A stretch of 64,000 nt of DNA from Micromonospora inositola (GTDB taxonomy: Bacteria > Actinomycetota > Actinomycetes > Mycobacteriales > Micromonosporaceae), in NCBI RefSeq assembly GCF_900090285.1, contig NZ_LT607754.1:1240001-1304000 (forward strand), in the 5' to 3' direction. The notes beneath the pieces were generated by a model. It saw only the letters and a list, made by a program, of their open reading frames with translations. It did not search any database and had not been told where the DNA came from. The translations under genes and the position numbers were made by a program. Positions 53,428 through 64,000 of this stretch are shown here, one piece after another (position 1 is the stretch's first letter; each line of letters begins with the position of its first letter).

Positions 53428-55314
53428 CTACGGCGCCGGGTACTCCACGACGTACACCGGCACACCGATCTTGGTGGTGTCGGCCGCCCCGCCCACGCCG
53501 TTGACGACGTGGTCGATCGTTCCGGCGCTGAGGTTGACCGTCATGATGTGGTGGAGCTTCACACCGGGGGTCTCGGGCACCTCGAAGCCGTTCTCCGTGT
53601 GGATCGACGGGTTGTTCTGGTTGAAGACGTACACGCCACCGCCGTAGAGGGTGTGCGTCCTGACCTGGTCGCCGACCTTGTAGCCGGCGTAGCCCTCGAC
53701 ACTGCCGTTCATCCAGTCGGCCTGCGCCGGCGGGTCGTACGGCAGCTCGTTCTGGTAGAGGATCGTCGTGCCGTCCTCACCGTTCCAAACCGTGTTGTAC
53801 CGCTGGAAGTGCTCGACGAACAGGCCCGTCGCCGTCACGTGATCGCCGTTGATCACCGCGCCGTAGCGGCCGGTGTTGGTGTTCCAGCGCTCGGTGTCGG
53901 TGAAACCCTCGACACCGTGGTCGGCGCGCCACACCCAGGTGTGGTCGATGAGCACGTTGTCGCTGTTGACCTCAAGCGCGATGTTGGCCTTGCCGACGTG
54001 CGGTCCACCGACCCGGAAGTACACGTCGGACAGCGTCGTCGGGTTGTCCGCGGAACTCGGCTGGTCGCCGTACCGGCTACCCACCCGCAGCAGTACCGGC
54101 GATTCCTTGAGGCCCGCGTCGATCGTGACACCGGCGATTACGACGCCGGGAACGTCGGCGACGTCGAGCGGTACGGCGCCGTTCACGGCGGTGAGCGTGG
54201 CGTGCCCGAGCCCGAGGACCACGGTGTCCGGACGCTTGACCCGGATGCTCCGGGCGATGTCGTACACGCCGGGGGTGAACAGCAGGTGCTTACCGCGCGC
54301 GAGCTGGTTGTTGATGACCTGCACCGGGTCCGACGGCTTCGCCACGAAGAAGTCGCTGATCGGCACCGTACGGCCCGGCGTCATGCCGTCGGCCCACGAG
54401 ATACCGCGGCTGTTCCGCTGCGCGGCGGGTACGCGGACGTTGTACCTGCCCTGCGCGTCGACGAACAGGTACGGCTTCTCGCGGCTCAGGGGAGTGGCGT
54501 CGAGCGTCGTGTAGGGCGGGTTCGGGAAGGCGGCGTCGTCCGGAGCGCCGACGACACCCGAGAAGACCTGGTTCCACACCCCGTTGGACCAGCCCGCGAC
54601 CTCGCTGTTGCGGGTCAGCCACTGCTGCTGCGACCCGCTGACGACGAACGGCAGCCGGGAGTCGGCAACGAAGCCGCCGCTGGCGTACTGCGGGCCGGCG
54701 GTGCAGTAGTCCATCAGCGACAGGTTGGCGCCGCTGACGTTGAGGCGGCGCATGGACACGGCCTGGGAGACGGCCCAGAAGTCCGCCGAGGCGCGGCAAC
54801 CGTCCTGGCCGGCCGCGTTGACGTTGATCGACAGGTTGGACAGGGTACGCCAGAAGTTGACAAGCGCGAGACAGTTGCTCGTGCCGCCGTCGGCCAGGCA
54901 GCGGTTGTAGACCTCCACCTTGCCGTTGATGACCACGTCGGTGGGCGAGGCGCCCAGGCCGGAGATCTCGGTGTAGTAACCCACCTTGATCTGCAGCGGG
55001 TGCTCGGCGGTGCCATACGATCCCGGCTTGAACAGGAACGCGTAGCGCTGGCTGCCCATCTCGTTGTCGACCTGCGTGGCGTGCACCGCGTCGAGCGCCG
55101 CCTGGATCTCGCCGACCGGCATGCTGGGATCAAAGACGGTGACGGTCGGCCCGAGGTCCGGGGTGCTGGGGGGTGGCGGGGCGGCGGTGGCGGCCGTTCC
55201 CGTCGTCAGCACGGCGGTCGTCAGCACCAGACCGATCGCGAAGGCCCGCCGAAGGTGCCGGAGGCCGGGGTGCCGCCTCGCGGCGCCGTCACCACCAGGG
55301 TGCTGGGTCGTCAT
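53428..55314 (-). CDS. Secreted right-handed beta-helix (pectate-lyase-fold) protein
   Basis: 628 aa from ATG 55314. Signal peptide RRAFAIGLVLTTAVLTTGTAATA. The mature part has the repetitive hydrophobic strands of a parallel beta-helix (YTEISGLGASPTDVVINGKV, LLFTPGVYDIARSIRVKRPD, TVVLGLGHATLTAVNGAVPL, GVVIAGVTIDAGLKESPVLL, NVLIDHTWVWRADHGVEG). Similar actinobacterial proteins are variously annotated as coagulation-factor-domain or glycoside hydrolase-like; a carbohydrate-active role outside the cell is inferred. Two LacI-type palindromes lie upstream, supporting sugar-responsive control. Confidence 0.82.
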   Translation of the reverse strand: MTTQHPGGDGAARRHPGLRHLRRAFAIGLVLTTAVLTTGTAATAAPPPPSTPDLGPTVTVFDPSMPVGEIQAALDAVHATQVDNEMGSQRYAFLFKPGSYGTAEHPLQIKVGYYTEISGLGASPTDVVINGKVEVYNRCLADGGTSNCLALVNFWRTLSNLSINVNAAGQDGCRASADFWAVSQAVSMRRLNVSGANLSLMDYCTAGPQYASGGFVADSRLPFVVSGSQQQWLTRNSEVAGWSNGVWNQVFSGVVGAPDDAAFPNPPYTTLDATPLSREKPYLFVDAQGRYNVRVPAAQRNSRGISWADGMTPGRTVPISDFFVAKPSDPVQVINNQLARGKHLLFTPGVYDIARSIRVKRPDTVVLGLGHATLTAVNGAVPLDVADVPGVVIAGVTIDAGLKESPVLLRVGSRYGDQPSSADNPTTLSDVYFRVGGPHVGKANIALEVNSDNVLIDHTWVWRADHGVEGFTDTERWNTNTGRYGAVINGDHVTATGLFVEHFQRYNTVWNGEDGTTILYQNELPYDPPAQADWMNGSVEGYAGYKVGDQVRTHTLYGGGVYVFNQNNPSIHTENGFEVPETPGVKLHHIMTVNLSAGTIDHVVNGVGGAADTTKIGVPVYVVEYPAP

Positions 55315-55430
55315 GCGGTTCGTCCTTTCCACGGGGCGGCCGGCGCTACGGGCACAGCGCCGTCGGTCTGAAAGCCGGGCATGAGGATGGCGCAACGGGC
55401 GCGGGCGGTGGGACGGGCGCGAGAGCGTTC

Positions 55431-55442
55431 TCGCGTGCCGGC
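55431..55442. promoter_or_regulatory. LacI-type operator-like palindrome (site 2)
   Basis: GAGAGCGTTCTC, one base pair away from perfect symmetry, 117 bp upstream of the beta-helix gene start; the flanking GCG/CGC also pair. Confidence 0.5.
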
Positions 55443-55512
55443 GTGGCTCATGATCGCCATGGACCTGCCTCATCAGGGGGACGGGTGGCCGGATATGAAA
55501 GGCGAGACCCTA

Positions 55513-55524
55513 GAGAGCGCTCTC
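55513..55524. promoter_or_regulatory. LacI-type operator-like palindrome (site 1)
   Basis: Perfect GAGAGCGCTCTC, the same core GAGCGCTC as CebR-type operators of actinomycete sugar regulons. About 200 bp upstream of the beta-helix gene start. Confidence 0.6.
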
Positions 55525-56031
55525 ACCGTGCTCCGATCGATATCAGGCCGTGAAGGATGTGGATGAGGTTGTTTCTACCCTGTGAACTGAGCCGGCGCCA
55601 CGTCACGCCGCCTCGATTTTCTGACCACGGCCGCACGGGTTCCTCCGACGGCGACGGGAGGCGCGGTGCGGCGGTGAGGGAGTGTCCTGGGCTGGTCGGG
55701 ACGACGGAGCCCGACGAGGTGGGAAGGACGACGGTGGCAAGCCCGGCGGGGACCGGTACGCACACGCGTGAACCGGCGCGGTCGGCGGCGGTCGGCGCGG
55801 TCCAGACAGGGCGTGGCCGTCCCGCGCATCCGGGCCACGGACGCCGCGAGCCCCGTCCCTTCCACCACGCAGCGGGTCAGGGTTGTACGGCCCTGACCCG
55901 CCGCGTGCCCTTTGTCGCGACAATGACGGGGGACGTCCGGGACGGCTGGCCGGGCCGCCGCCATGGCTGCGACGTCGAGCGTCGCCGAGCGGTCAGCCTG
56001 AGCCTCCTCGGCCGGGCCCCGTGCGGCCCGC
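55525..56031. other. Intergenic stretch, no gene seen
   Basis: About 500 bases between the operators and the FUSC gene stop. Long chance frames exist on both strands but are Arg/Pro/Gly shadows. It contains a terminator-like hairpin at 55872-55901. Confidence 0.4.
55872..55901. terminator. Terminator-like hairpin
   Basis: 11-bp arms GCGGGTCAGGG (55872-55882) and complement (55891-55901) with an 8-nt loop. Confidence 0.55.
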
Positions 56032-57417
56032 CTACGGACGCCCCGGCGGCGGGGCGGGCCCGGCCGCCGGCGTGAGCGACCCGAAGGTGTGCCGGATCAT
56101 CCGGTTCGCGTCGTCCTGACTGGTTCCCGTCGCGACCAGAAGGTCACTGGCCGCCGTACGGACCTGGGCGACGACCACCTCACCGGAGAATCCCACCCCG
56201 GCCCGGTACGCCCGGCCTGCCTCACACACCGCCCGCAACGCCTGTTCCCGCGTCTCGTCGGGTTCCTCGCCCGCGGTGAGCTCGCGCCGCAGCACCCGCA
56301 CGGCCTGAGCCAGCGCGGCCACCGCGGCGGGCATCGCCTCGGGGATCGGTTCGCCGTCCTCGATCAGGGTCACCGTCCGGCGGATCAGTGTTCCGCTGTT
56401 GCGCATGGCCCGGTCGACCGGCTCCACCGACTGCCCGTACCGGTCGATGGGGCCGCCCCGGTTGCCCCAGTGCTGCAGCGGGGACAGGGTGCTCGCCTCC
56501 CGGGCCCCCTGTGCCGCCTCGCTGAACGCGCCCAACTGCTTCTTGTTGTCGCGCAGCCGGTCCAGGGCGACCTGGGCGCGGTCGGCGTCCCGACCTCTCA
56601 TCGCCTCGGCGGTGGCGTCCAACTGGTCGATCAGCAGGTCCAACGCGGGTCCAGCCGCCCGGTTGACCACCCGGAGCGGGTTCAGCGGCAGCAACACCGC
56701 GGTCACCACCAGTGCCACCGCGCCGCCGACGAGAGCGGCGACGAACCGGGGGATCTCCAGGTTCGGTACCGACGGGGTGAGGGTGCCGATGAGCACGGCC
56801 GTGGCTGCGGACTGGACCACCAGCGCCGGACTGCCGCCGATGAACACCGCGACGAGAACGGCCAGCACCACGATCAGGCCGAGCTGCCACGGGCCGGCCC
56901 CGATGAGGTAGATCAGCAGGTCGCCGACAAGTACGCCGACCGACACCCCGATGATCAGCTCGACGGTCCGGCGCAGCCGCTGCCCGACGGACGCGGCCAA
57001 GGCCACCACCGCGGAGATCGGCGCGAACAACGGGAGCGGAATATGCAGCAGGTCGTCGGCCACCCACCAGGCGAGGCCCGCCGCCAGCCCCGCCTGCGCC
57101 GCCAGGCCGGTGCCAGCCCGGACCCGACGCAGCCGCTCACGCACCGACTGCGCGGACCGGCGCCGCAGCTGCGCCACCGCTACCGCCCCGCGGCCGTCGG
57201 CGGCCCGGTCGGCCGGTGCCCGCCGGCTTCCTCGCCTCGGCGGACCGTCACCGAACATGGCGGCTCGTACCCGGTCGGCGGCCGACCATACCTGCGCCAG
57301 GCGACCGTCCCTTCGCGGGCGCGGAGTCGCGGAGTCAGAAGATCGCCGGCTGGCTCCACCCCGCTGGCCCGCCTCGGCGGCATCCGCCACCCGGCTGGTT
57401 CGGCCGGTCCCCGCCAC
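56032..57417 (-). CDS. FUSC-family membrane protein (aromatic-acid exporter-like)
   Basis: Up to 461 aa from GTG 57417; no clear ribosome site, and the first 95 residues are Arg-rich, so the true start may be internal (for example Met 54 at 57258). Helices from about residue 105 to 245 (GLAAQAGLAAGLAWWVADDL, PISAVVALAASVGQRLRRTV, LIIGVSVGVLVGDLLIYLIG, LGLIVVLAVLVAVFIG, FVAALVGGAVALVVTAVLLP) include the FAPISAVV and GxRLxxT-type motifs of the FUSC/ArAE group. A long cytoplasmic helical domain follows. Substrate unknown. Confidence 0.8.
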   Translation of the reverse strand: MAGTGRTSRVADAAEAGQRGGASRRSSDSATPRPRRDGRLAQVWSAADRVRAAMFGDGPPRRGSRRAPADRAADGRGAVAVAQLRRRSAQSVRERLRRVRAGTGLAAQAGLAAGLAWWVADDLLHIPLPLFAPISAVVALAASVGQRLRRTVELIIGVSVGVLVGDLLIYLIGAGPWQLGLIVVLAVLVAVFIGGSPALVVQSAATAVLIGTLTPSVPNLEIPRFVAALVGGAVALVVTAVLLPLNPLRVVNRAAGPALDLLIDQLDATAEAMRGRDADRAQVALDRLRDNKKQLGAFSEAAQGAREASTLSPLQHWGNRGGPIDRYGQSVEPVDRAMRNSGTLIRRTVTLIEDGEPIPEAMPAAVAALAQAVRVLRRELTAGEEPDETREQALRAVCEAGRAYRAGVGFSGEVVVAQVRTAASDLLVATGTSQDDANRMIRHTFGSLTPAAGPAPPPGRP

Positions 57418-57499
57418 GTGTCAAGGAGACGTGAAAATGTCGGCCCGGGCCGTCAATTCGGCGTAGCGGCCGCCGACGACACCGCTGGGAAGCGTGAGC

Positions 57500-57904
57500 A
57501 TGGACGGCATGACGTCGGAGTTGGTCAGACGGCGTGACCGGTGGAACCTGCCGATTACCGGCCGGGCACCGGCCGCGGCCGAACCGGAGCAGGTCCTCGG
57601 TGCCGCGGCGGCGTCCGAGCCAGCCGCGCGGACGCACGCGGTGCTGGTGTGCGTCCGGCTGACCGCGGCCACCCCGGGCAGCAGGTTGCTGGACTTCCTG
57701 CACGCCGAGCCGTGCGCGGTCCAGGCCTGGTGGATCGCGGCCGACATCGACGCGGTGGTCCTGCTGTCGTCGCCGAGCCGGACGGCGCTGCATCGGGCCG
57801 TGGGGGATCTGCGGCTGCGTGGCGGAGCGGAGGTGGTGGCCGTACACGGCATCCTTCGGCCGCTCGCCCTGCCCGGGGCCGGGACGAGGGCAGTCGGGGC
57901 ATGA
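57500..57904 (+). CDS. Hypothetical protein with RAM-like (Lrp/AsnC effector-like) fold
   Basis: 134 aa from ATG 57500 (GTG 57494 is also possible). Residues about 45-125 (HAVLVCVRLTAATPGSRLLD, AVQAWWIAADIDAVVLLSS, ALHRAVGDLRLRGGAEVVAV) have the beta-alpha-beta-beta-alpha-beta pattern of small-ligand RAM domains, without any HTH. It might be a stand-alone effector domain. Low certainty of fold, moderate certainty of the gene. Confidence 0.6.
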   Translation: MDGMTSELVRRRDRWNLPITGRAPAAAEPEQVLGAAAASEPAARTHAVLVCVRLTAATPGSRLLDFLHAEPCAVQAWWIAADIDAVVLLSSPSRTALHRAVGDLRLRGGAEVVAVHGILRPLALPGAGTRAVGA

Positions 57905-57938
57905 GCGCGGGTTCCCAGCGTGCCGGGGTGCCGCCCGG

Positions 57939-59051
57939 TCACAACCATCCGCGGCGTTTGAAGATCAGGTAGAGGCTGCCGCAGACCAGGGCCATCAGGG
58001 CGAGCGCGAACAGGTACCCGTAGCGCCAGGCGAGTTCCGGCATGTGCGTGAAGTTCATGCCGTAGACGGTGCCGATCAGGGTCGGCGCGAACAGGATCGC
58101 CGCCCATGAGGAGACCTTCTTGATCTCTTCGTTCTGGGCGTAGCTGGCAGCCGTGAGGCTGCGCATCTCCTCGTTCTGCGCCTGGCTGACAAGGGTGGTG
58201 TTCACGGTGAGGATGTTCTGCAACAGGTGCCGGAACCCGTCGACCCGTTCCACCACCTGGGTGAGGTGGTCGGCCACGTCACGCAGCCGGCGGCGCAGCT
58301 CCTCGTCCGTGCCGTAGCTGCCGAACCCGGCGGTGAGGGCGTCGAGCACCTTGAGCAGCGGGCGGGCCGCCCGCTGGAACTGGATGACCTCCCGGCTGAG
58401 CGCGTAGATGCGGCGGCTGGCGTTGGGGTCGCCGCCGAAGACCTGGGTCTCGATCTCATCGATGTCGTTCTCCAGCCCGGCGACGACGGGGGCGTAGCCG
58501 TCGACGACCTGGTCGAGGACCGCGTACAGCACGGCCTCCGGCCCGAGTGCCAGGACCTGCGGGTCGGCCTCCAGCCGGCGGCGGACGGCGGCGAGGTCGG
58601 GCGCCTCGCCGTGGCGGACGGTGATCACGAAGCCCGGTCCGAGGAACAGGTGCAGCTCGCTGAACTCGACCTCCTCGCGGGCGTCGAGGTAACGCGCGGC
58701 GCGCAGGACCACGAACAGCGTGTCGCCGTAGCGTTCCAGCTTGGGCCGCTGGTGGGCGTTGATGGCGTCCTCGACAGCCAGGTCGTGCAGCTGGAACTCC
58801 CGGGCCAGGGATCGGAGCTGGCCGGTGCCGGGTCGGTAGAGACCGATCCAGGCCATCGCGCCGTCGAGTTCCTGCAGGCAGCGGTAGGTGTCGGCGAGGG
58901 TGGCCGGGGAGGCGTGGCGGCGGCCCCCGGCGTAGACGGCGCTGTCGACCACCCGGCTCCGGGTCGGCGCCGGCCGTGCGTCGACCCGCTCGTGCTCGTC
59001 CAGGCGGCGTCCGAAGCCTTCGGTCCGGGGAGGCCACCCGTAGTCGCCCAT
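57939..59051 (-). CDS. corA: CorA-family magnesium/cobalt transporter
   Basis: 370 aa from ATG 59051 with GGGAGGG upstream. A large cytoplasmic domain ([40 protein letters not shown]) and the long stalk helix ([20 protein letters not shown]) precede two C-terminal helices. The pore signature YGMNF lies between them ([14 protein letters not shown]), followed by a basic C-terminus (FKRRGW). A pentameric Mg2+ channel by family. It is divergent from the permease gene with about 200 bp between them. Confidence 0.95.
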   Translation of the reverse strand: MGDYGWPPRTEGFGRRLDEHERVDARPAPTRSRVVDSAVYAGGRRHASPATLADTYRCLQELDGAMAWIGLYRPGTGQLRSLAREFQLHDLAVEDAINAHQRPKLERYGDTLFVVLRAARYLDAREEVEFSELHLFLGPGFVITVRHGEAPDLAAVRRRLEADPQVLALGPEAVLYAVLDQVVDGYAPVVAGLENDIDEIETQVFGGDPNASRRIYALSREVIQFQRAARPLLKVLDALTAGFGSYGTDEELRRRLRDVADHLTQVVERVDGFRHLLQNILTVNTTLVSQAQNEEMRSLTAASYAQNEEIKKVSSWAAILFAPTLIGTVYGMNFTHMPELAWRYGYLFALALMALVCGSLYLIFKRRGWL

Positions 59052-59260
59052 CGCCCTCCCGGAAGTCGTCCGCCGCGCACACCGCCAGCACGCGGCGGTG
59101 GTCCGGCCGCTGGATCCCCCACCCGATCCGGGTGAAACCCCGCCGGGGAGGCGCCGGCCAGGACCGGAGAGGCGTCGGACACGCGTGTCGGGTACTGGCT
59201 GCTGGCCCGACGGTCGCGCGGCGCATACTCGCCGCGGCCATGGCGAGTTGGGGAGGCACG

Positions 59261-61222
<1,962 letters not shown>

Positions 61223-61378
61223 CCCCGCCGGGCGGCCGGACGGGCCGGATGGCCCTGCGCCGGCGGCTGTTGGACGCTCAGCTGTGCGAGTTGCGCTACC
61301 GGGCCGGTGACGGCCGCGGCATCAGCCTGCCAGTGCTGTACGCCGCGGCCGTGGCGCTCCCGTCGTCCGCGGTCGCCG

Positions 61379-62068
61379 TCAGGGCCGGTATCGGTAGCCC
61401 ATGCCCGGTTCGGTGATGAGGTGGCGAGGGCGGGCCGGGTCGTCCTCGAGCTTGCGCCGCAGTTGCGCCATGTACTGGCGCAGGTAGTTGGTCTCCTGCT
61501 GGTACTCGGGGCCCCACACTTCGTGCAGCAGCTGGCGCTGGCTGATGAGCTTGCCCGGGTGGCGCAGCAGCTTCTCCAGCATCGCCCACTGGGTGGGGGT
61601 GAGCTTGACCTCCGTACCGTCGTCGCGGGTGACGGTCCGGTCGGCGAGGCTGACCGTGTGCCGACCGACCCGGAGCGCCGAGGGCGCCGCGGCGTCGGCC
61701 GGCGCGACGGTGAGCCGGCGGGTCACCGCCCGTATCCGGGCGAGGAGCTCGTCGACGCCGAAGGGCTTGGTGACGTAGTCGTCGGCCCCGGCGTCCAGCG
61801 CGGCGACCTTGTCCTCGCTGCCCGCCCGGCCGGAGAGCACGATGATCGGCACGGCGGTCCAGCCGCGCAGGCCGCGGATGACGTCGACGCCGTCGAGGTC
61901 GGGCAGCCCCATGTCGAGCACCACCAGGTCCGGGGGGTGGGCGGCGGCGGCCTTGAGCGCCGCGGTGCCGGTGTCGGCGAGCTGGACGTCGTAGCCGCGG
62001 GCGCGCAGGTTGATCCGCAGGGCGCGCAGGATCTGCGGTTCGTCGTCGACGACCAGGATTCGGGTCAT
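61379..62068 (-). CDS. kdpE: Response regulator KdpE
   Basis: 229 aa. Receiver domain with acidic pocket VVDDE, phosphoacceptor Asp52 (LVVLDMGLPD) and Lys101 (YVTKPFG). OmpR-type winged helix with KLTPTQWAMLEKLLRHPGKL and QETNYLRQYMAQLRRKLEDD; the NYLRQYMAQLRRKLE segment is typical of KdpE. Activates the Kdp K+-ATPase genes when phosphorylated. Its ATG overlaps the kdpD stop (ATGA), so translation is coupled. Confidence 0.95.
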   Translation of the reverse strand: MTRILVVDDEPQILRALRINLRARGYDVQLADTGTAALKAAAAHPPDLVVLDMGLPDLDGVDVIRGLRGWTAVPIIVLSGRAGSEDKVAALDAGADDYVTKPFGVDELLARIRAVTRRLTVAPADAAAPSALRVGRHTVSLADRTVTRDDGTEVKLTPTQWAMLEKLLRHPGKLISQRQLLHEVWGPEYQQETNYLRQYMAQLRRKLEDDPARPRHLITEPGMGYRYRP

Positions 62069-64000
62069 TCCTGCGGTCCCTCCGTCGCGGTGTCGGTGGC
62101 CGCTGGCAGCCGCAGGACCATGGTGAGGCCGCCACCGGGCGTGGTCTCCGGGGTGATGCTGCCACCCATCGCCTCGGCGAGGCCGCGGGACAGGGCGAGG
62201 CCGAGCCCGACGCCCGTCTGGTTGTCCCGGTCGCCGAGGCGCTGGAACGGCAGGAAGACGTGCTCCCATTTGTCCTCGGGGATGCCGGGGCCGGTGTCGA
62301 TGACCCGCAGCTCGACCTGCCCGGCGTGGGCGCTCGCGGTGACGGTGGGCGGCTGCCCGGGCGGGCTGTGCCGCAGCGCGTTCGCGACGAGGTTGACCAG
62401 CACCCGCTCCAGCAGGCCCGGATCGGCGGTGGCGGCGGGCAGGTCGGCGGGGATGTCGGTGCTGACGTCGGCCGCCGCCGGGCCGAGTTCGTCCAGGGCA
62501 CGGGGTACGGCGTCCTCCAGCCCGATCGCGGCGTGGGTCACGCCCAGCGCACCGGCCTGCAGGCGACTCATGTCGAGCAGGTTCGCCACCAGCCGGCTGA
62601 GCCGGTCGAGAGACTCGTCGGCGGTGGCCAGCAGCTCCTCCCGGTCCTCGGCGCCGAACTCGATGTCGTGGCTGCGCAGGCTGCTCACCGCGGCCTTCGC
62701 TGACGCCAGGGGCGTACGCAGGTCGTGGCTGACCGCGGCGAGCAGCGCGGTGCGCATCCGGTCGGCCTCGGCGAGCGGGCGGGCGGTGGCGGCTTCCTCG
62801 GCGAGGCGCTCCTGGCGGAGGGCGACGGCGGCCTGGGCGGCGAAGGCCTCGACGATGCGCCGGTCGGCGGCTTCCAGCCGCCGGCCGCTGAGCACCACGG
62901 TGAGCCGGTCGTCGACCGGCACCGCGGTCTCCCCCGCGCTGGGACTGCATGGCGGCTGGTCACCGACGCTGGCCACCACCCGCCAGGCGCCCTCGTCGCG
63001 GGCGCGGCCGGGTCGCCCCTCGGCGTCGGCGGCCAGCTCGAGGACGCTGACCGCCCGCAGTCCGAAGGTCTCCCGGAGCCGGTCGAGCAGGGCCGGCAGT
63101 GGCCGTTCACCGCGCAGGACGCCGCCGGCGACGGTGGCCAGGGTCTGCGCGTCGGCGGAGGCGCGGGCGGCCTCCCGGGTCCGCCGCGCGGCCACGTCCA
63201 CGACCCAGCTGACTGCGACCGCGACGCCGACGAAGACGCCGAGGGCGAGCAGGTTGTCCGCCTCGGCGATGGTCAGCGTGTAGAAGGGCGGGGTGAAGAA
63301 CCAGTTCAGCAGCAGGGAGCCGACGAGCGCGGCGACCAGGGCCGGCCACATCCCGCCGACCAGCGCGACGCCGACGACCCCGGCGAGGAAGAGCAGGATG
63401 TCGTTGGTGAGGCTGAGGTCTGGCAGCGCCCACAGCAGCAGGGTGAGCAGCGGCATGCCGAGCCCGGCGAGCGCGAAGCCGAGCAGCCGGCGGCGCCGGG
63501 ACAGCGCCGCCGGGACGCCGGCTGCGCGCCGGCCGCGACCCGCCTGCGGGTGCGTGACCAGGTGTACGTCGATCGGGCCGGAGAGCGAGGTGGTGGTCAC
63601 CCCGACGCCGCGCGAGAACAGTTGCGCGAACCGGCCGCGCCGGCTGGCGCCGAGGACGAGCTGGGTGGCGTTGACGCCGCGGGCGAAGTCGAGCAGCGCG
63701 GCGGGCACGTCGGCGCCGAGGACCTGGTGGTACGTGCCGCCGAGGCTCTCCACCAGGACCCGCTGCCGGGCGAGTTGGGCGGGGTCGGCGTCGGCCAGGC
63801 CGTCACTGCGGGCGACGTGCACGGCGAGCAGGTCGGCGCCCCTGCTGCGGGCGGCTATCCGGCCGGCGCGGCGGATCAGGGTCTCGCCCTCGGGCCCGCC
63901 GGTGAGCGCGACGACGACCCGTTCGCGGGCTTCCCAGGTGGCGGAGATGCCCTGCTGGGCGCGGTAGCGGTCGAGCTGGTCGTCGACCTTGTCGGCAAGC
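62065..64000 (-). CDS. kdpD: Sensor histidine kinase KdpD (5' end outside window)
   Basis: The C-terminal 645 codons are inside the window; the frame continues off the right edge. From the edge: a universal-stress-type nucleotide-binding domain (RVVVALTGGPEGETLIRRAG, ATQLVLGASRRGR), four helices of the KdpD membrane domain (LLGFALAGLGMPLLTLLLWA, ILLFLAGVVGVALVGGMWPA, LLLNWFFTPPFYTLTIAEAD), a GAF-like region, the phospho-His in AVSHDLRTPLASAKAAV, and HATPase motifs NALRHSPPG, DTGPGIPED and GVGLGLALSR. Senses K+ limitation or c-di-AMP. kdpFABC is likely to the right. Confidence 0.95.
   Translation of the reverse strand, partial: LADKVDDQLDRYRAQQGISATWEARERVVVALTGGPEGETLIRRAGRIAARSRGADLLAVHVARSDGLADADPAQLARQRVLVESLGGTYHQVLGADVPAALLDFARGVNATQLVLGASRRGRFAQLFSRGVGVTTTSLSGPIDVHLVTHPQAGRGRRAAGVPAALSRRRRLLGFALAGLGMPLLTLLLWALPDLSLTNDILLFLAGVVGVALVGGMWPALVAALVGSLLLNWFFTPPFYTLTIAEADNLLALGVFVGVAVAVSWVVDVAARRTREAARASADAQTLATVAGGVLRGERPLPALLDRLRETFGLRAVSVLELAADAEGRPGRARDEGAWRVVASVGDQPPCSPSAGETAVPVDDRLTVVLSGRRLEAADRRIVEAFAAQAAVALRQERLAEEAATARPLAEADRMRTALLAAVSHDLRTPLASAKAAVSSLRSHDIEFGAEDREELLATADESLDRLSRLVANLLDMSRLQAGALGVTHAAIGLEDAVPRALDELGPAAADVSTDIPADLPAATADPGLLERVLVNLVANALRHSPPGQPPTVTASAHAGQVELRVIDTGPGIPEDKWEHVFLPFQRLGDRDNQTGVGLGLALSRGLAEAMGGSITPETTPGGGLTMVLRLPAATDTATEGPQE

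Noticed and set aside
55557..56075. 172-codon plus-strand ORF after the operators
   Set aside because: Arg/Gly/Pro-rich with no ribosome site, and it overlaps the end of the FUSC gene; judged a chance frame.

Overview
The window is very GC-rich (about 70% or more over most of its length), uses GTG starts freely and has a gene set typical of a filamentous actinomycete. The folP end, a lone nuoA, korA/korB, the XRE-clpP pair, small Cys-rich proteins beside a GntR regulator and kdpDE all fit Micromonosporaceae, most likely Micromonospora or a close relative. This assignment is inference from gene content; no database search was run.

Layout. (1) 1-13.1 kb is chromosome-like: folP 3' end, nuoA, a secreted surface protein, the 2-oxoacid:ferredoxin oxidoreductase pair korA-korB, a K+ channel, XRE-clpP, a divergent HxlR/NAD(P)-binding oxidoreductase pair, a HAD hydrolase, an MFS exporter and an araC-VOC pair. 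(2) 13.3-20.4 kb holds a UvrA-like ABC ATPase, a second VOC gene behind a decayed araC copy, a VOC gene split by an IS5-family element, three overlapping small Cys-rich genes divergent from a GntR regulator, and a PH-domain membrane protein. (3) 21.0-26.75 kb is the most striking locus. A 126-aa two-TM protein carrying two copies of a Gly/Ala-rich motif lies 10 nt upstream of a 1783-aa NB-ARC/TPR protein (bacterial NLR) that carries the same motif at its N-terminus. This resembles an amyloid-signalling NLR/effector pair. The TPR array has 27 nearly identical units with higher-order repeats. (4) 27-53 kb is an accessory graveyard: nested IS4 and IS701 elements, IS6- and IS5-family elements, fragments of other transposases, tRNA 3'-end remnants, an intact tRNA-Arg(CCT) with a partial second copy 17.3 kb away, a DUF2637-like protein of the type found on integrative elements, and many frameshifted or truncated genes (pncB, a luciferase-like monooxygenase, a formaldehyde dehydrogenase, a PH-domain protein). 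Intact genes are interspersed: an endonuclease/exonuclease/phosphatase-fold protein, TMEM175, an aldo/keto reductase, a PfpI-like protein, a PKD-domain secreted protein, and ArsR-SRPBCC. (5) 53.4-64 kb is orderly chromosome again: a secreted beta-helix protein with LacI-type operators, a FUSC protein, CorA, a KimA-like permease, and kdpDE running off the right edge. The last four form a cation/potassium homeostasis neighbourhood.

How the genes work together: KorAB oxidises 2-oxoacids to acyl-CoA with ferredoxin reduction. The XRE protein probably controls the adjacent clpP. HxlR probably represses its divergent oxidoreductase. ArsR-SRPBCC is a translationally coupled pair. KdpDE senses K+ limitation next to a putative K+ importer. 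The NLR pair is proposed to be an immune or cell-death module. Coordinates were worked out by hand from the sequence; start codons were chosen by ribosome-binding site and family alignment from memory.
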